DNA of 5,431 bases from Candidatus Nanoarchaeia archaeon (GCA_028711925.1 JAQTRH010000070.1:1-5431); one strand, 5' to 3'; numbered from the stretch's first letter, positions 1 to 5,431 are shown. Program-made: numbers and translations. Notes: a model not told the origin generated them from the letters alone.

Positions 1-332
1 ACAGGAAGATAGCTATTCTTGGCCTAACTTTCAAAGCAGGAACAGATGACACAAGGGAAAGCCCATCATTGAGCATAATAAAAGAGCTTTTGCTTGAAGA
101 ATCAGAACTGCACATATATGATCCTATGGCGATGAACCACGTTAAAAAGCTTTTTCCCCATCTCAACTATGAAAAAAATGCGCAGGATGCTGTGAACAAT
201 GCAGATATAGTATTGATACTTACAGAGTGGCCTGAGTTCAAGAAAGTGGATTATGGGGAGAAATGGGTTATCGACGGCAAGAATTTATTTGATGGAGACA
301 GGCCAAAAAACTATGAAGGAATATGCTGGTGA
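1..332 (+). CDS. ugd: UDP-glucose 6-dehydrogenase, C-terminal UDP-binding domain (5' end cut off)
   Basis: The last 109 residues of an NAD-dependent UDP-sugar dehydrogenase. The frame is open to the left edge (first full codon at base 3), so the NAD-binding and central domains lie outside the window. Visible at fragment residues 7-22 is the family signature GLTFKAGTDDTRESPS; its FK lysine and TDD-x-R segment belong to the UDP-sugar-binding domain. YDP follows at 39-41, then the A-D-I-V-L-I-L-T-E-W-x-E-F block at 67-79 and DGKNLFD at 91-97. The TEW-x-EF form is typical of UDP-glucose 6-dehydrogenases rather than the ManNAc dehydrogenases. DGKN replaces the more usual DGRN, a mild change. The reaction is UDP-glucose to UDP-glucuronate with two NAD+, in the cytoplasm. 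The product is the substrate of the decarboxylase at 2123-3064, which supports the specificity. The gene ends normally with TGA. An in-frame TTG at base 69 is internal to the signature domain and is not a start. Family is secure; exact substrate is likely. Confidence 0.88.
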   Translation, partial: RKIAILGLTFKAGTDDTRESPSLSIIKELLLEESELHIYDPMAMNHVKKLFPHLNYEKNAQDAVNNADIVLILTEWPEFKKVDYGEKWVIDGKNLFDGDRPKNYEGICW

Positions 333-342
333 TTTAACAAGG

Positions 343-350
343 TTTAAATA
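343..350 (+). promoter_or_regulatory. Candidate archaeal TATA box for the nucleotidyltransferase gene
   Basis: TTTAAATA lies in the 49-base gap after the dehydrogenase, preceded by AAGG, a purine-rich stretch where a TFB-recognition element would sit. Initiation about 25 bases downstream would fall near base 371, just before the start codon at 382, giving a leader of about 10 bases that still carries the ribosome-binding site. The nucleotidyltransferase may therefore be transcribed on its own as well as by read-through. Seen by eye only. Confidence 0.45.
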
Positions 351-370
351 ATAAAGCAATAAATTGATAA

Positions 371-379
371 AAGGTGATC
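371..379 (+). promoter_or_regulatory. Ribosome-binding site that sets the nucleotidyltransferase start
   Basis: AAGGTGATC matches the sequence complementary to the 16S rRNA 3' tail (GGAGGTGATC). It ends two bases before the ATG at 382. It falls inside the frame that begins at the TTG at 364, so it argues for ATG 382 over TTG 364. It is the clearest Shine-Dalgarno element in the window. Confidence 0.7.
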
Positions 380-381
380 TC

Positions 382-1359
382 ATGAAAGTTATTATTCCAT
401 TGGCGGGCAAGGGAACAAGATTAAGGCCTCACACATTCTCAAGGCCGAAGCCATTGTTAAGGGTTGCAGGAAAAGCAGTTTTAGGGCATATTCTTGACAA
501 GCTTAAGCAGCTTGATATTGAGGAAATAATCTTCATAACAGGAGATATGCAGGAGCAGATAGAGGAATATGTTAACAAGAATTATGATTACAAAACAAGG
601 TATATAAAGCAAACAGAGCTTTTAGGCGATGGGTATGCTATTAATCTAGCATCAAAATACATTAAAGATGATGTTCTTATAATATTTGTTGATACTTTGT
701 TCCAGACTGATTTGTCAAAGATAAAACAGATAAAATCAGACGGTGCTGTATGGGTTCAGGAGGTTGATGACCCGAGGCGATTTGGCGTTGTTGTTCTTGA
801 GAACAGCCATATAAAAGAAATAATAGAGAAGCCTGATGAGCCTATCTCAAATCTTGCCATTATTGGATTGTATTACATTAAAAACAGTGAATTAATGTTC
901 CACTGCCTTGATGAGATTATAAAAACAAACATAAGGTCAAAAGGCGAGTTCAGATTGGCAGATGCTCTCGGCTTAATGATAAAGAATGATGCCCGGCTTG
1001 AAGCTCTTGAGGTGGATAAATGGCTGGACTGCGGAAAGCCTGAAACATTGTTAAGCACTAACAAATATCTTTTAGGCGATGGATTCAGCAAAGAGGCTAA
1101 GACAAAGGATTCTGTTATAATCATGCCGGTTTATATTGAGGATAATGTTACAATAGAAAACTCAATTGTTGGTCCGTATGCTTCAGTTGCCTCAGGCTGT
1201 GTTATAAAAAACTCTATTGTCAAAGATTCAATAGTTGGAGAGAAAGCTGTTATTCAGAATGCAGCATTAAACAAATCACTTATAGGTGATAATGCAATTA
1301 TCAAAGACACATTCAGGAAATTAAACGTGGGAGATAATTCAGAGATAGATTTTGAGTAA
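382..1359 (+). CDS. Sugar-1-phosphate nucleotidyltransferase with C-terminal left-handed beta-helix
   Basis: A 325-residue cytoplasmic enzyme predicted to join an NTP and a sugar 1-phosphate into an NDP-sugar plus pyrophosphate. The N-terminal nucleotidyltransferase domain (about 1-235) starts with the nucleotide-binding loop LAGKGTRLRP (7-16) and RPKPLL (21-26). It continues with D104 in FVDTLF (probable metal site), EKP with K150 (sugar-phosphate site), and WLDCGKPE at 214-221 with D216 as the probable second metal ligand. Residues about 245-315 are hexapeptide-like repeats with N-S-I-V-G, K-N-S-I-V and K-D-S-I-V-G turns, a left-handed beta-helix as in long RmlA/GlmU-type enzymes. The overall pattern (DTLF, DDPRRFGVV, LAIIGLYY, W-x-DCG) resembles proteins usually labelled glucose-1-phosphate thymidylyl- or uridylyltransferase. 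Beside UDP-glucose dehydrogenase and UDP-xylose synthase, UTP plus glucose 1-phosphate is the likeliest pair, but specificity cannot be read from sequence. Start at ATG 382 was chosen for its ribosome-binding site. The next gene begins one base after the stop. Confidence 0.88.
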   Translation: MKVIIPLAGKGTRLRPHTFSRPKPLLRVAGKAVLGHILDKLKQLDIEEIIFITGDMQEQIEEYVNKNYDYKTRYIKQTELLGDGYAINLASKYIKDDVLIIFVDTLFQTDLSKIKQIKSDGAVWVQEVDDPRRFGVVVLENSHIKEIIEKPDEPISNLAIIGLYYIKNSELMFHCLDEIIKTNIRSKGEFRLADALGLMIKNDARLEALEVDKWLDCGKPETLLSTNKYLLGDGFSKEAKTKDSVIIMPVYIEDNVTIENSIVGPYASVASGCVIKNSIVKDSIVGEKAVIQNAALNKSLIGDNAIIKDTFRKLNVGDNSEIDFE

Positions 1360-1360
1360 G

Positions 1361-1771
1361 ATGCTTATCCAATATCATATTTTATTTGGATTTATTATTT
1401 GTTTTTTTCTTTACCCTGTTTATGGAACTAATATTGTTATAATTTTTCTTGCAAGTATATTAATTGATGTTGACCACTACATTTTTTACATTGTTAATCA
1501 AAAGTCTTTTAATATAAAAAAAGCGCATGAATTTTTTGTCTTAAGCGAAAGCACATTTATTCTGCCTTTTCATACAGCAGAGTTTTTGGTAGCTCTTCTT
1601 TTTCTTTCATTATTCCATAGTTTTTTCTTTTTTGTACTATTTGGGGTTGTACTGCACTTTATCCTTGATATAACTGATGAAACAAGATTTGATTATATAG
1701 GAAGGTTTCCTTCATTAATATGGTATTTGGCAAGAAAAGTAAACAAGGAAAAATTTAAAAATAAAGAGTGA
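1361..1771 (+). CDS. Small integral membrane protein with conserved-looking His/Asp residues, possibly YdjM/DUF457-like
   Basis: 136 residues from ATG 1361; a TTG at 1352 would add three residues and overlap the previous gene by 8 bases. ATG 1361 is preferred as the commoner codon, but no clear ribosome-binding site is seen. It sits one base after the nucleotidyltransferase stop, so the two are probably co-transcribed and translationally coupled. The protein is mostly hydrophobic: helices at about 7-22, 25-45, 67-85 and 87-103, ending in a basic, charged tail. Polar residues stand at membrane edges: H6, I-D-V-D-H at 35-39, H56, H71 and L-H-F-I-L-D at 98-103. This spacing recalls the YdjM/DUF457 family of membrane proteins, described as putative metal-dependent hydrolases (H near the N-terminus, D-x-D-H after helix 2, H-x-x-x-D late). 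It is shorter than usual and the match is from memory of the pattern, so the function is open. Codons are very T-rich, with several runs of six or seven T. Confidence 0.7.
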   Translation: MLIQYHILFGFIICFFLYPVYGTNIVIIFLASILIDVDHYIFYIVNQKSFNIKKAHEFFVLSESTFILPFHTAEFLVALLFLSLFHSFFFFVLFGVVLHFILDITDETRFDYIGRFPSLIWYLARKVNKEKFKNKE

Positions 1772-1783
1772 ATAGTTGTAATA

Positions 1784-2140
1784 ATGGATAGTTACCCTGA
1801 TTTATATGGCGAATACAACAGCTTTAAGTTAATCATCAGCCATTTGATATCAGCCTTGCTTCTTTTTTTGGTTGTTGACTGGTATATAAAAAGCATATTG
1901 AAGATAGAAAATTTTTATTTCTTTCTTACAGACATAATTGTTTTTATGGGCTATATTTTTATCTATGCATTGATAACATCTTTTTTTTCAAGGGTAATTA
2001 TTTACCCTATACTTAAAAACAAGACTTTTCAAAGGTATGAGGTTATTTTAATACCTTTAATAATTATTTTATTAATTATTTTGGTTTCAATAAGATTTGG
2101 ATTTTTTGATGATTTAATATTACTAATCAGAATCAGCTGA
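1784..2140 (+). CDS. Small three-helix membrane protein, function unknown
   Basis: 118 residues that I do not recognise. A short polar N-terminus with D-S-Y-P-D-L-Y-G-E-Y (2-11) precedes three hydrophobic segments at about 15-36, 45-67 and 84-106, and the protein ends shortly after the third. Basic residues (R70, K78-K80, R84) lie between helices 2 and 3 and suggest that loop is cytoplasmic. No catalytic motif is visible. It follows the previous gene by 12 bases in the same reading frame, separated only by TGA at 1769-1771, and no ribosome-binding site is evident. Its last 18 bases overlap the end of the convergent decarboxylase gene. It shares the T-rich composition of its upstream partner, including an eight-T run at 1981-1988. 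It is real-looking as a gene (ATG start, membrane-type amino-acid pattern, operon position), but it could also be the detached end of the upstream protein. Confidence 0.6.
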   Translation: MDSYPDLYGEYNSFKLIISHLISALLLFLVVDWYIKSILKIENFYFFLTDIIVFMGYIFIYALITSFFSRVIIYPILKNKTFQRYEVILIPLIIILLIILVSIRFGFFDDLILLIRIS

Positions 2141-3064
2141 CTTAAAGTATTCTATTGTATTCTTTATTCCTTCTTGAAAACTTATCTTTGGCTCCCAGTT
2201 CAGCTTTTCTTTTGCTAGAGAGATATCAGGCTTTCTTTGCTTTGGGTCATCTTCCGGCAAAGGCTTAAATGCAATTTTTGATGAGCTTTTTGTTTCACTT
2301 ATTATTTTTTCAGCTATTTCAGATATTTTTGTTTCGTTGGTATTGCCAAGGTTTATCGGGCCTATGTAACCTTGGTTCATCATCTTGTATAATCCTTCAA
2401 CCATATCTTTAACATAACAGAAGCTTCTTGTTTGGGAGCCATCACCAAATACAGTTATATCCTTGTTTTTTAAAGCCTGGATTATGAAGTTTGATATAAC
2501 CCTTCCATCGTTTTCAGCCATTCTTGGACCGTATGTGTTGAATATTCTTACAATTCTTATATCCATGTTATACTTTCTATGGTAGTCCATAAACAAGGTT
2601 TCTGCAACCCTTTTTCCTTCGTCGTAGCAAGCCCTGGGTCCTAGCGTGTTGACATTGCCTCTGTATGTTTCAATCTGGGGGTGTATCTGAGGGTCTCCGT
2701 ATATTTCTGATGTTGAGGCTTGTAAAACCCTTGAGCCGTTGAGCCTTGCAAATTCAAGAACATTTATTACTCCCAAAGTGTTGGCTTTAACAGTCTCTAT
2801 AGGGTCAAACTGATAATGAACAGGTGATGCAGGGCATGCAAGGTTGTAAATCTGGTCAATATGCTCTTTGACAACCTTTCTTAATGGCTCTGTTATGTCA
2901 TGGGCAATAACCTTGAACTTTCCATTTTTTTCAAGATGCCTTATATTATCCCTTCTTCCTGTAAAAAAATTGTCAAGACAGATTATCTTGTTTCCATTAT
3001 TTAAGAGAAATTCACATAAGTGGCTTCCGATAAACCCTGCTCCCCCTGTTACAAGTATGTTCAT
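2123..3064 (-). CDS. uxs: UDP-glucuronate decarboxylase (UDP-xylose synthase)
   Basis: A full-length 313-residue extended short-chain dehydrogenase/reductase that would convert UDP-glucuronate to UDP-xylose through a 4-keto intermediate with bound NAD+, in the cytoplasm. The Rossmann motif TGGAGFIG is at 6-13, and D31 ends strand 2 where the NAD ribose binds. The family-specific block A-C-P-A-S-P-V-H-Y-Q is at 76-85. The active-site T-S-E is at 118-120, the Y147-x-x-x-K151 pair lies within R-A-C-Y-D-E-G-K-R, and IFNTYGPRM follows. DGSQTRSF lies in the sugar-nucleotide region and R277 in Q-R-K-P-D. The glutamate and arginine are those that separate decarboxylases (UXS, ArnA C-domain) from 4,6-dehydratases and epimerases. 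Near-complete agreement with eukaryotic and bacterial UXS blocks makes this the firmest call in the window. The start has no Shine-Dalgarno site, but a TATA-like box sits about 33 bases upstream. The 3' end overlaps the convergent membrane-protein gene by 18 bases. Substrate would come from the dehydrogenase at the left edge. Confidence 0.95.
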   Translation of the reverse strand: MNILVTGGAGFIGSHLCEFLLNNGNKIICLDNFFTGRRDNIRHLEKNGKFKVIAHDITEPLRKVVKEHIDQIYNLACPASPVHYQFDPIETVKANTLGVINVLEFARLNGSRVLQASTSEIYGDPQIHPQIETYRGNVNTLGPRACYDEGKRVAETLFMDYHRKYNMDIRIVRIFNTYGPRMAENDGRVISNFIIQALKNKDITVFGDGSQTRSFCYVKDMVEGLYKMMNQGYIGPINLGNTNETKISEIAEKIISETKSSSKIAFKPLPEDDPKQRKPDISLAKEKLNWEPKISFQEGIKNTIEYFKSADSD

Positions 3065-3090
3065 TTTAATCTTGGCTTAAGGATAATAAG

Positions 3091-3102
3091 GTTAATATAA
3101 AA
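3091..3102 (-). promoter_or_regulatory. Candidate TATA box for the UDP-xylose synthase gene
   Basis: Read on the - strand, this is TTTTATATTAAC, preceded by AAAAGC, in the 63-base gap between the two - strand genes. Its centre is about 33 bases from the ATG at 3064, which would give a leader of only six to eight bases. That fits the absence of a Shine-Dalgarno site there. The decarboxylase could thus be transcribed independently of the upstream glycosyltransferase. Confidence 0.45.
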
Positions 3103-3116
3103 GCTTTTGTATAGAT

Positions 3117-3121
3117 AAAAA
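3117..3121 (-). terminator. Possible short T-tract terminator after the GT-C gene
   Basis: On the - strand, TTTTT followed by ATC lies seven to eleven bases after the TAA of the glycosyltransferase. Archaeal RNA polymerase can stop at such T runs without a hairpin, and no stem-loop is present. The tract is short, and equally long T runs occur inside the neighbouring genes, so this is a weak call. Confidence 0.2.
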
Positions 3122-3127
3122 CAGATT

Positions 3128-4936
3128 TTATTTTTTATACTCATAAACCCTGAAATAAGGATTTTCTGCTGAAAGCCCTGTCTTTGGTGTTATGTCTATT
3201 GTGTTGTTCATAATCCAGTTGTACTTTTCTGGCATATTGCAGCGCCATGTCTTCCCTTCATTACATGTTGTGTTGTCGATTTTACCGCTTTGGTTTATTC
3301 TTCCAAAACCAGGGGTGTAGCCGTCATAAAGATAGAGGTTTAAAACAAAATATTTCAGGTTATTATTTTCTATTTGTTCTTCAATCCAGCTTACATTTAT
3401 AAGTTTCCAGGATGCGCAGACTTTCTGGGTGTAAAAAATAAGTGATTTGTCGTGCACTCCTGCAACACAGGCGTATTTTTCATTATCTATGTTTTCTTTT
3501 ATGTAGTCGCCTATAATTCTCACTGCATCAGGCCTTTTGTAAATTCCAAACCCTCCTATAACCAATGCAGATGCAACTGAAACATTAATTAGGAGATATA
3601 TTAAAACAATCGCGGATGCTATGCTTTTTTGCTTTTTTATATTAATCTTTTTGAGATATAAACTAAATGCTAACACTAAGATAAATATTATAACTATTAC
3701 TATTATGTAATATTTGTTTAGGAACCAAAACAATAAAGACAATGCCTTAAACCCAGATATTGATTTATACTCTGCAGGATATGTTAATGGAAACCTTGCT
3801 ATCATAAATATAACCCAGGATAATGTTGATGCAATTAAAAAGGGGAATGCAAGACTTTTTTTCTTTTTGTTCAAGAAAGAATTTAATGAATGTGTAATTC
3901 CTATTGAGGCAAGGACAGCAAATGCAGGCACAATCACAACCTGTCTCTCAACATAGGGTTTGCCGTGAATATAAAATATTATTATCAAAACAAACCAGGA
4001 AATCCAGAGCGCATATTCCGGTTTTTTCAATTTTTTTAATGAATAAAAGAATCCAAAAAGTATAGGAATGAATATTAAACCAACAAAAGGGGTCATGATT
4101 AAATAATTAATAAATAATTTTGCTGTTTCATGCAATGGCATAGCTTCTCCTAAAACACTGCCTATTGCACCATGACCTGGAAGTGCATATATAAACATTG
4201 ATACAAAACTCTCTAAAAATTTTGAATTTTTAAAAAATATTAAAGGGATCAGCATATATGCAAAGTAAATTGATATTACAATTAATCCAGCTATAGCAAT
4301 ATGTTTTAACTGCTCTTTTTTTATTTTTTTTAAGATAATATAAGGGATTAATGCTGCAATTGGTATAAGCCCCCTGAAATCAGTTGTCCAGGCATTTGCA
4401 AGGCAGACAAATGCTGCAAAATAAATAAATTTGTTTTTTCCATCTTCAAATGCTTTTATTATGAAATAAGTTGCGAGAAGGCAATAAAAAGTTAGTGCTC
4501 CGTGCAGAAAACTGTTTCTTGTAAATGCTATATGAAAGGGCGAAAATGCAAACAATATTGAAGCAATAAACGCTGTTTTTATTCCAAATTGTCTTTTTAC
4601 TATGAGATAAATTAAAAGTACAGACAGAATGCTGAATATCAGGGTAGGCATTAGTATTGCATACTTGTTATAACCCAAAATCATTATTGATATGAAGAGA
4701 GGTATTGTTGTGCAGGGTCTGGAATAGTAAAAATTTCTGTAAGACATTGGCTCATCAGGAAAACAAGTGTATATTATCCTCCATCTTTCTTTTATTGCCA
4801 GTGTTGTAAGCTGTGCAAACTCGCTGTCATCCCCTCCTGTTAATTCATTTGCATTATAGATTCTTAAAATAAAGGTAAATAACAAAAGGACCATCAAAAA
4901 AATATGTTCTTTCTTCATTTTATACAATTCCCCCAT
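3128..4936 (-). CDS. Multi-pass GT-C glycosyltransferase, PMT/ArnT-like (GT39/GT83 type)
   Basis: 602 residues (596 from the inner ATG at 4918). A membrane enzyme of the class that moves a sugar from a polyprenyl-phosphate carrier to a protein or lipid on the outer face. After the first helix (about 11-28) comes an outer loop with the acidic pair D36-D37 and E39, where GT-C enzymes carry their catalytic acid, and then Y-Y-S-R-P at 70-74, a common PMT_2 landmark. About 12-14 helices follow up to about residue 462. A soluble C-terminal domain of about 140 residues comes next, probably extracytoplasmic, with four cysteines (490, 507, 558, 566). It also holds four N-x-S/T sequons (514, 548, 555, 577). 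The short segment just after helix 1 has no other catalytic motif. Sugar and acceptor cannot be told. Starts: the longer ATG is listed, but GGGGGA ten bases before ATG 4918 and the distance to the TATA box (4953-4964) make the inner start at least as likely. It is divergent from the GT2 gene and 63 bases upstream of the decarboxylase. Confidence 0.85.
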   Translation of the reverse strand: MGELYKMKKEHIFLMVLLLFTFILRIYNANELTGGDDSEFAQLTTLAIKERWRIIYTCFPDEPMSYRNFYYSRPCTTIPLFISIMILGYNKYAILMPTLIFSILSVLLIYLIVKRQFGIKTAFIASILFAFSPFHIAFTRNSFLHGALTFYCLLATYFIIKAFEDGKNKFIYFAAFVCLANAWTTDFRGLIPIAALIPYIILKKIKKEQLKHIAIAGLIVISIYFAYMLIPLIFFKNSKFLESFVSMFIYALPGHGAIGSVLGEAMPLHETAKLFINYLIMTPFVGLIFIPILFGFFYSLKKLKKPEYALWISWFVLIIIFYIHGKPYVERQVVIVPAFAVLASIGITHSLNSFLNKKKKSLAFPFLIASTLSWVIFMIARFPLTYPAEYKSISGFKALSLLFWFLNKYYIIVIVIIFILVLAFSLYLKKINIKKQKSIASAIVLIYLLINVSVASALVIGGFGIYKRPDAVRIIGDYIKENIDNEKYACVAGVHDKSLIFYTQKVCASWKLINVSWIEEQIENNNLKYFVLNLYLYDGYTPGFGRINQSGKIDNTTCNEGKTWRCNMPEKYNWIMNNTIDITPKTGLSAENPYFRVYEYKK

Positions 4937-4952
4937 TTATTCCCATAGAAAC

Positions 4953-4964
4953 TTATTTAAATAA
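4953..4964. promoter_or_regulatory. Palindromic TATA box between divergent glycosyltransferase genes
   Basis: TTATTTAAATAA is a perfect 12-base palindrome in the 48-base gap between the two glycosyltransferase genes. Its centre is 26.5 bases from the A of the GT2 ATG at 4985, the usual TATA-to-start distance, so the GT2 transcript would be leaderless. On the other side the centre is 22.5 bases from ATG 4936 and 40.5 from ATG 4918; initiation near 4932 would leave a short leader with GGGGGA before ATG 4918. Purine-rich flanks (GAAAC on the + side, AGTAAG on the - side) could serve as TFB-recognition elements for both directions. No other TATA-like sequence is seen in the gap. Confidence 0.6.
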
Positions 4965-4984
4965 CTTACTATTCAGTAGATAGA

Positions 4985-5431
4985 ATGACTCAACTAATAT
5001 CTGTTATTATTCCTGTTTATAACGAGGAAAAAGCTGCAAAAGAAACAATAGAATCCTTAAAGAAAGTAATGGGCTCTATCAATTATGATTATGAAATTAT
5101 AACCATAAATGATTGTTCTGAAGATGAAAGTGGGGAAATCCTTGATAAGATAAATGGAATAAAAGTTCTGCATAACCAACCAAACAGAGGATATGGAGCT
5201 TCATTAAAAAGAGGTATAAGGGAAGCAAAAGGTAAATGGATATTGATTACAGATGCAGATGGAACTTATCCCATAAACGAGATACCTAATCTGGTTAAAC
5301 ATATAAATGATTATGATATGGTTATTGGAGCAAGGAACATAAGAAATACCAATATACCTCTTTTAAGAAGGGTTCCAAAATGGTTTTTAAATAAGTTTGC
5401 TGGTTTTCTAGTTAAAAAGAAAATACCTGAT
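4985..5431 (+). CDS. GT2 family glycosyltransferase, polyprenyl-phosphate sugar synthase-like (3' end cut off)
   Basis: The first 149 residues of a GT-A-fold glycosyltransferase; the frame is open to the right edge. Landmarks are V-I-I-P-V-Y-N-E-E at 7-15 and I-N-D-C-S at 41-45, which bind the nucleotide. H-N-Q-P-N-R-G-Y-G-A-S follows at 63-73, then the metal-binding D-A-D-G-T-Y-P at 90-96 and I-G-A-R at 114-117. A basic stretch with R128-R129 and K132 comes next, then a hydrophobic segment. The N-R-G-Y-G-A-S-L-K-x-G block and DADGTYP are typical of the dolichyl-phosphate mannose/glucose synthase, GtrB and ArnC branch, which loads a sugar from an NDP-sugar onto a polyprenyl phosphate at the cytoplasmic face. 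Any C-terminal membrane helices would be beyond the window. Its divergent neighbour is a GT-C transferase that would use such a lipid-linked sugar. There is no Shine-Dalgarno site; ATG 4985 lies about 26 bases from the TATA box, which suggests leaderless translation. The sugar donor is unknown. Confidence 0.88.
   Translation, partial: MTQLISVIIPVYNEEKAAKETIESLKKVMGSINYDYEIITINDCSEDESGEILDKINGIKVLHNQPNRGYGASLKRGIREAKGKWILITDADGTYPINEIPNLVKHINDYDMVIGARNIRNTNIPLLRRVPKWFLNKFAGFLVKKKIPD

Noticed and set aside
364..381. TTG start for the nucleotidyltransferase, adding six residues
   Set aside because: The ribosome-binding site at 371-379 lies inside that extension, and the family N-terminus begins with M-K-V-I-I-P at ATG 382.
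873..1124. Open frame on the - strand inside the nucleotidyltransferase gene
   Set aside because: It lies wholly antisense to well-conserved catalytic sequence and its product has no recognisable fold.
382..1359. Loss of the usual G before the metal-site aspartate (V-D-T-L-F instead of G-D)
   Set aside because: As I recall, related long nucleotidyltransferases often carry A-D-T-L-F here, so this looks like subfamily variation and not a defect.
2868..3080. Open frame on the + strand opposite the start of the decarboxylase
   Set aside because: It is antisense to the conserved Rossmann region, which fully explains the sequence.
3099..3108. Ten-base palindrome AAAAGCTTTT in the gap between the - strand genes
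   Set aside because: It is too short for a convincing operator or terminator in AT-rich DNA, and it overlaps the region flanking the candidate TATA box.
3714..3956. Open frame on the + strand opposite the GT-C gene
   Set aside because: It is a shadow of a hydrophobic gene on the other strand, with no start signal or protein-like pattern.
4096..4120. Very AT-rich stretch with TTAATAAATAA-like boxes
   Set aside because: It lies inside the GT-C coding sequence, encodes an ordinary membrane-protein segment, and no gene starts at the right distance.
1..5431. tRNA, rRNA, CRISPR array, insertion sequence or long repeat
   Set aside because: Gaps between genes are 65 bases or less, and I saw no cloverleaf, spaced repeats, terminal inverted repeats or transposase motifs.

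Overview
The window looks like AT-rich archaeal DNA. Three things suggest this. Arginine is written almost only as AGA/AGG and isoleucine very often as ATA. TATA-type boxes of the form TTTAAATA lie about 25-35 bases before several start codons, and some of those genes have almost no leader. The one clear ribosome-binding site, AAGGTGATC, matches the archaeal/bacterial 16S tail. The protein mix would fit a DPANN-type archaeon (Woesearchaeota/Pacearchaeota-like), but that placement is an inference and no marker gene is present.

Layout. On the + strand: the C-terminal end of a UDP-glucose 6-dehydrogenase (1-332, cut by the left edge); a sugar-1-phosphate nucleotidyltransferase with a hexapeptide-repeat tail (382-1359); a small histidine/aspartate-bearing membrane protein (about 1361-1771); and a small three-helix membrane protein of unknown function (1784-2140). 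Convergent to these, on the - strand, are a UDP-glucuronate decarboxylase/UDP-xylose synthase (2123-3064) and, upstream of it, a large multi-pass GT-C glycosyltransferase of the PMT/ArnT kind (3128-4936). Divergent from the latter on the + strand is a GT2 glycosyltransferase resembling polyprenyl-phosphate sugar synthases (4985 to the right edge, incomplete). No stretch longer than about 65 bases lacks a gene. I see no RNA gene, mobile element, CRISPR array or long repeat.

How the genes fit together (inference). The nucleotidyltransferase could make UDP-glucose, the dehydrogenase oxidises it to UDP-glucuronate, and the decarboxylase converts that to UDP-xylose. The GT2 enzyme could load a sugar on dolichyl phosphate, and the GT-C enzyme could move a lipid-linked sugar to an acceptor on the outer face of the membrane. 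That is a plausible surface-glycan (S-layer or lipid glycosylation) locus with a pentose branch, formally parallel to the bacterial ArnA/ArnC/ArnT logic. The individual enzyme families are well known. The most interesting points are the gene combination, a single palindromic TATA box between the divergent glycosyltransferases, and two small membrane genes in the same frame separated by one TGA.
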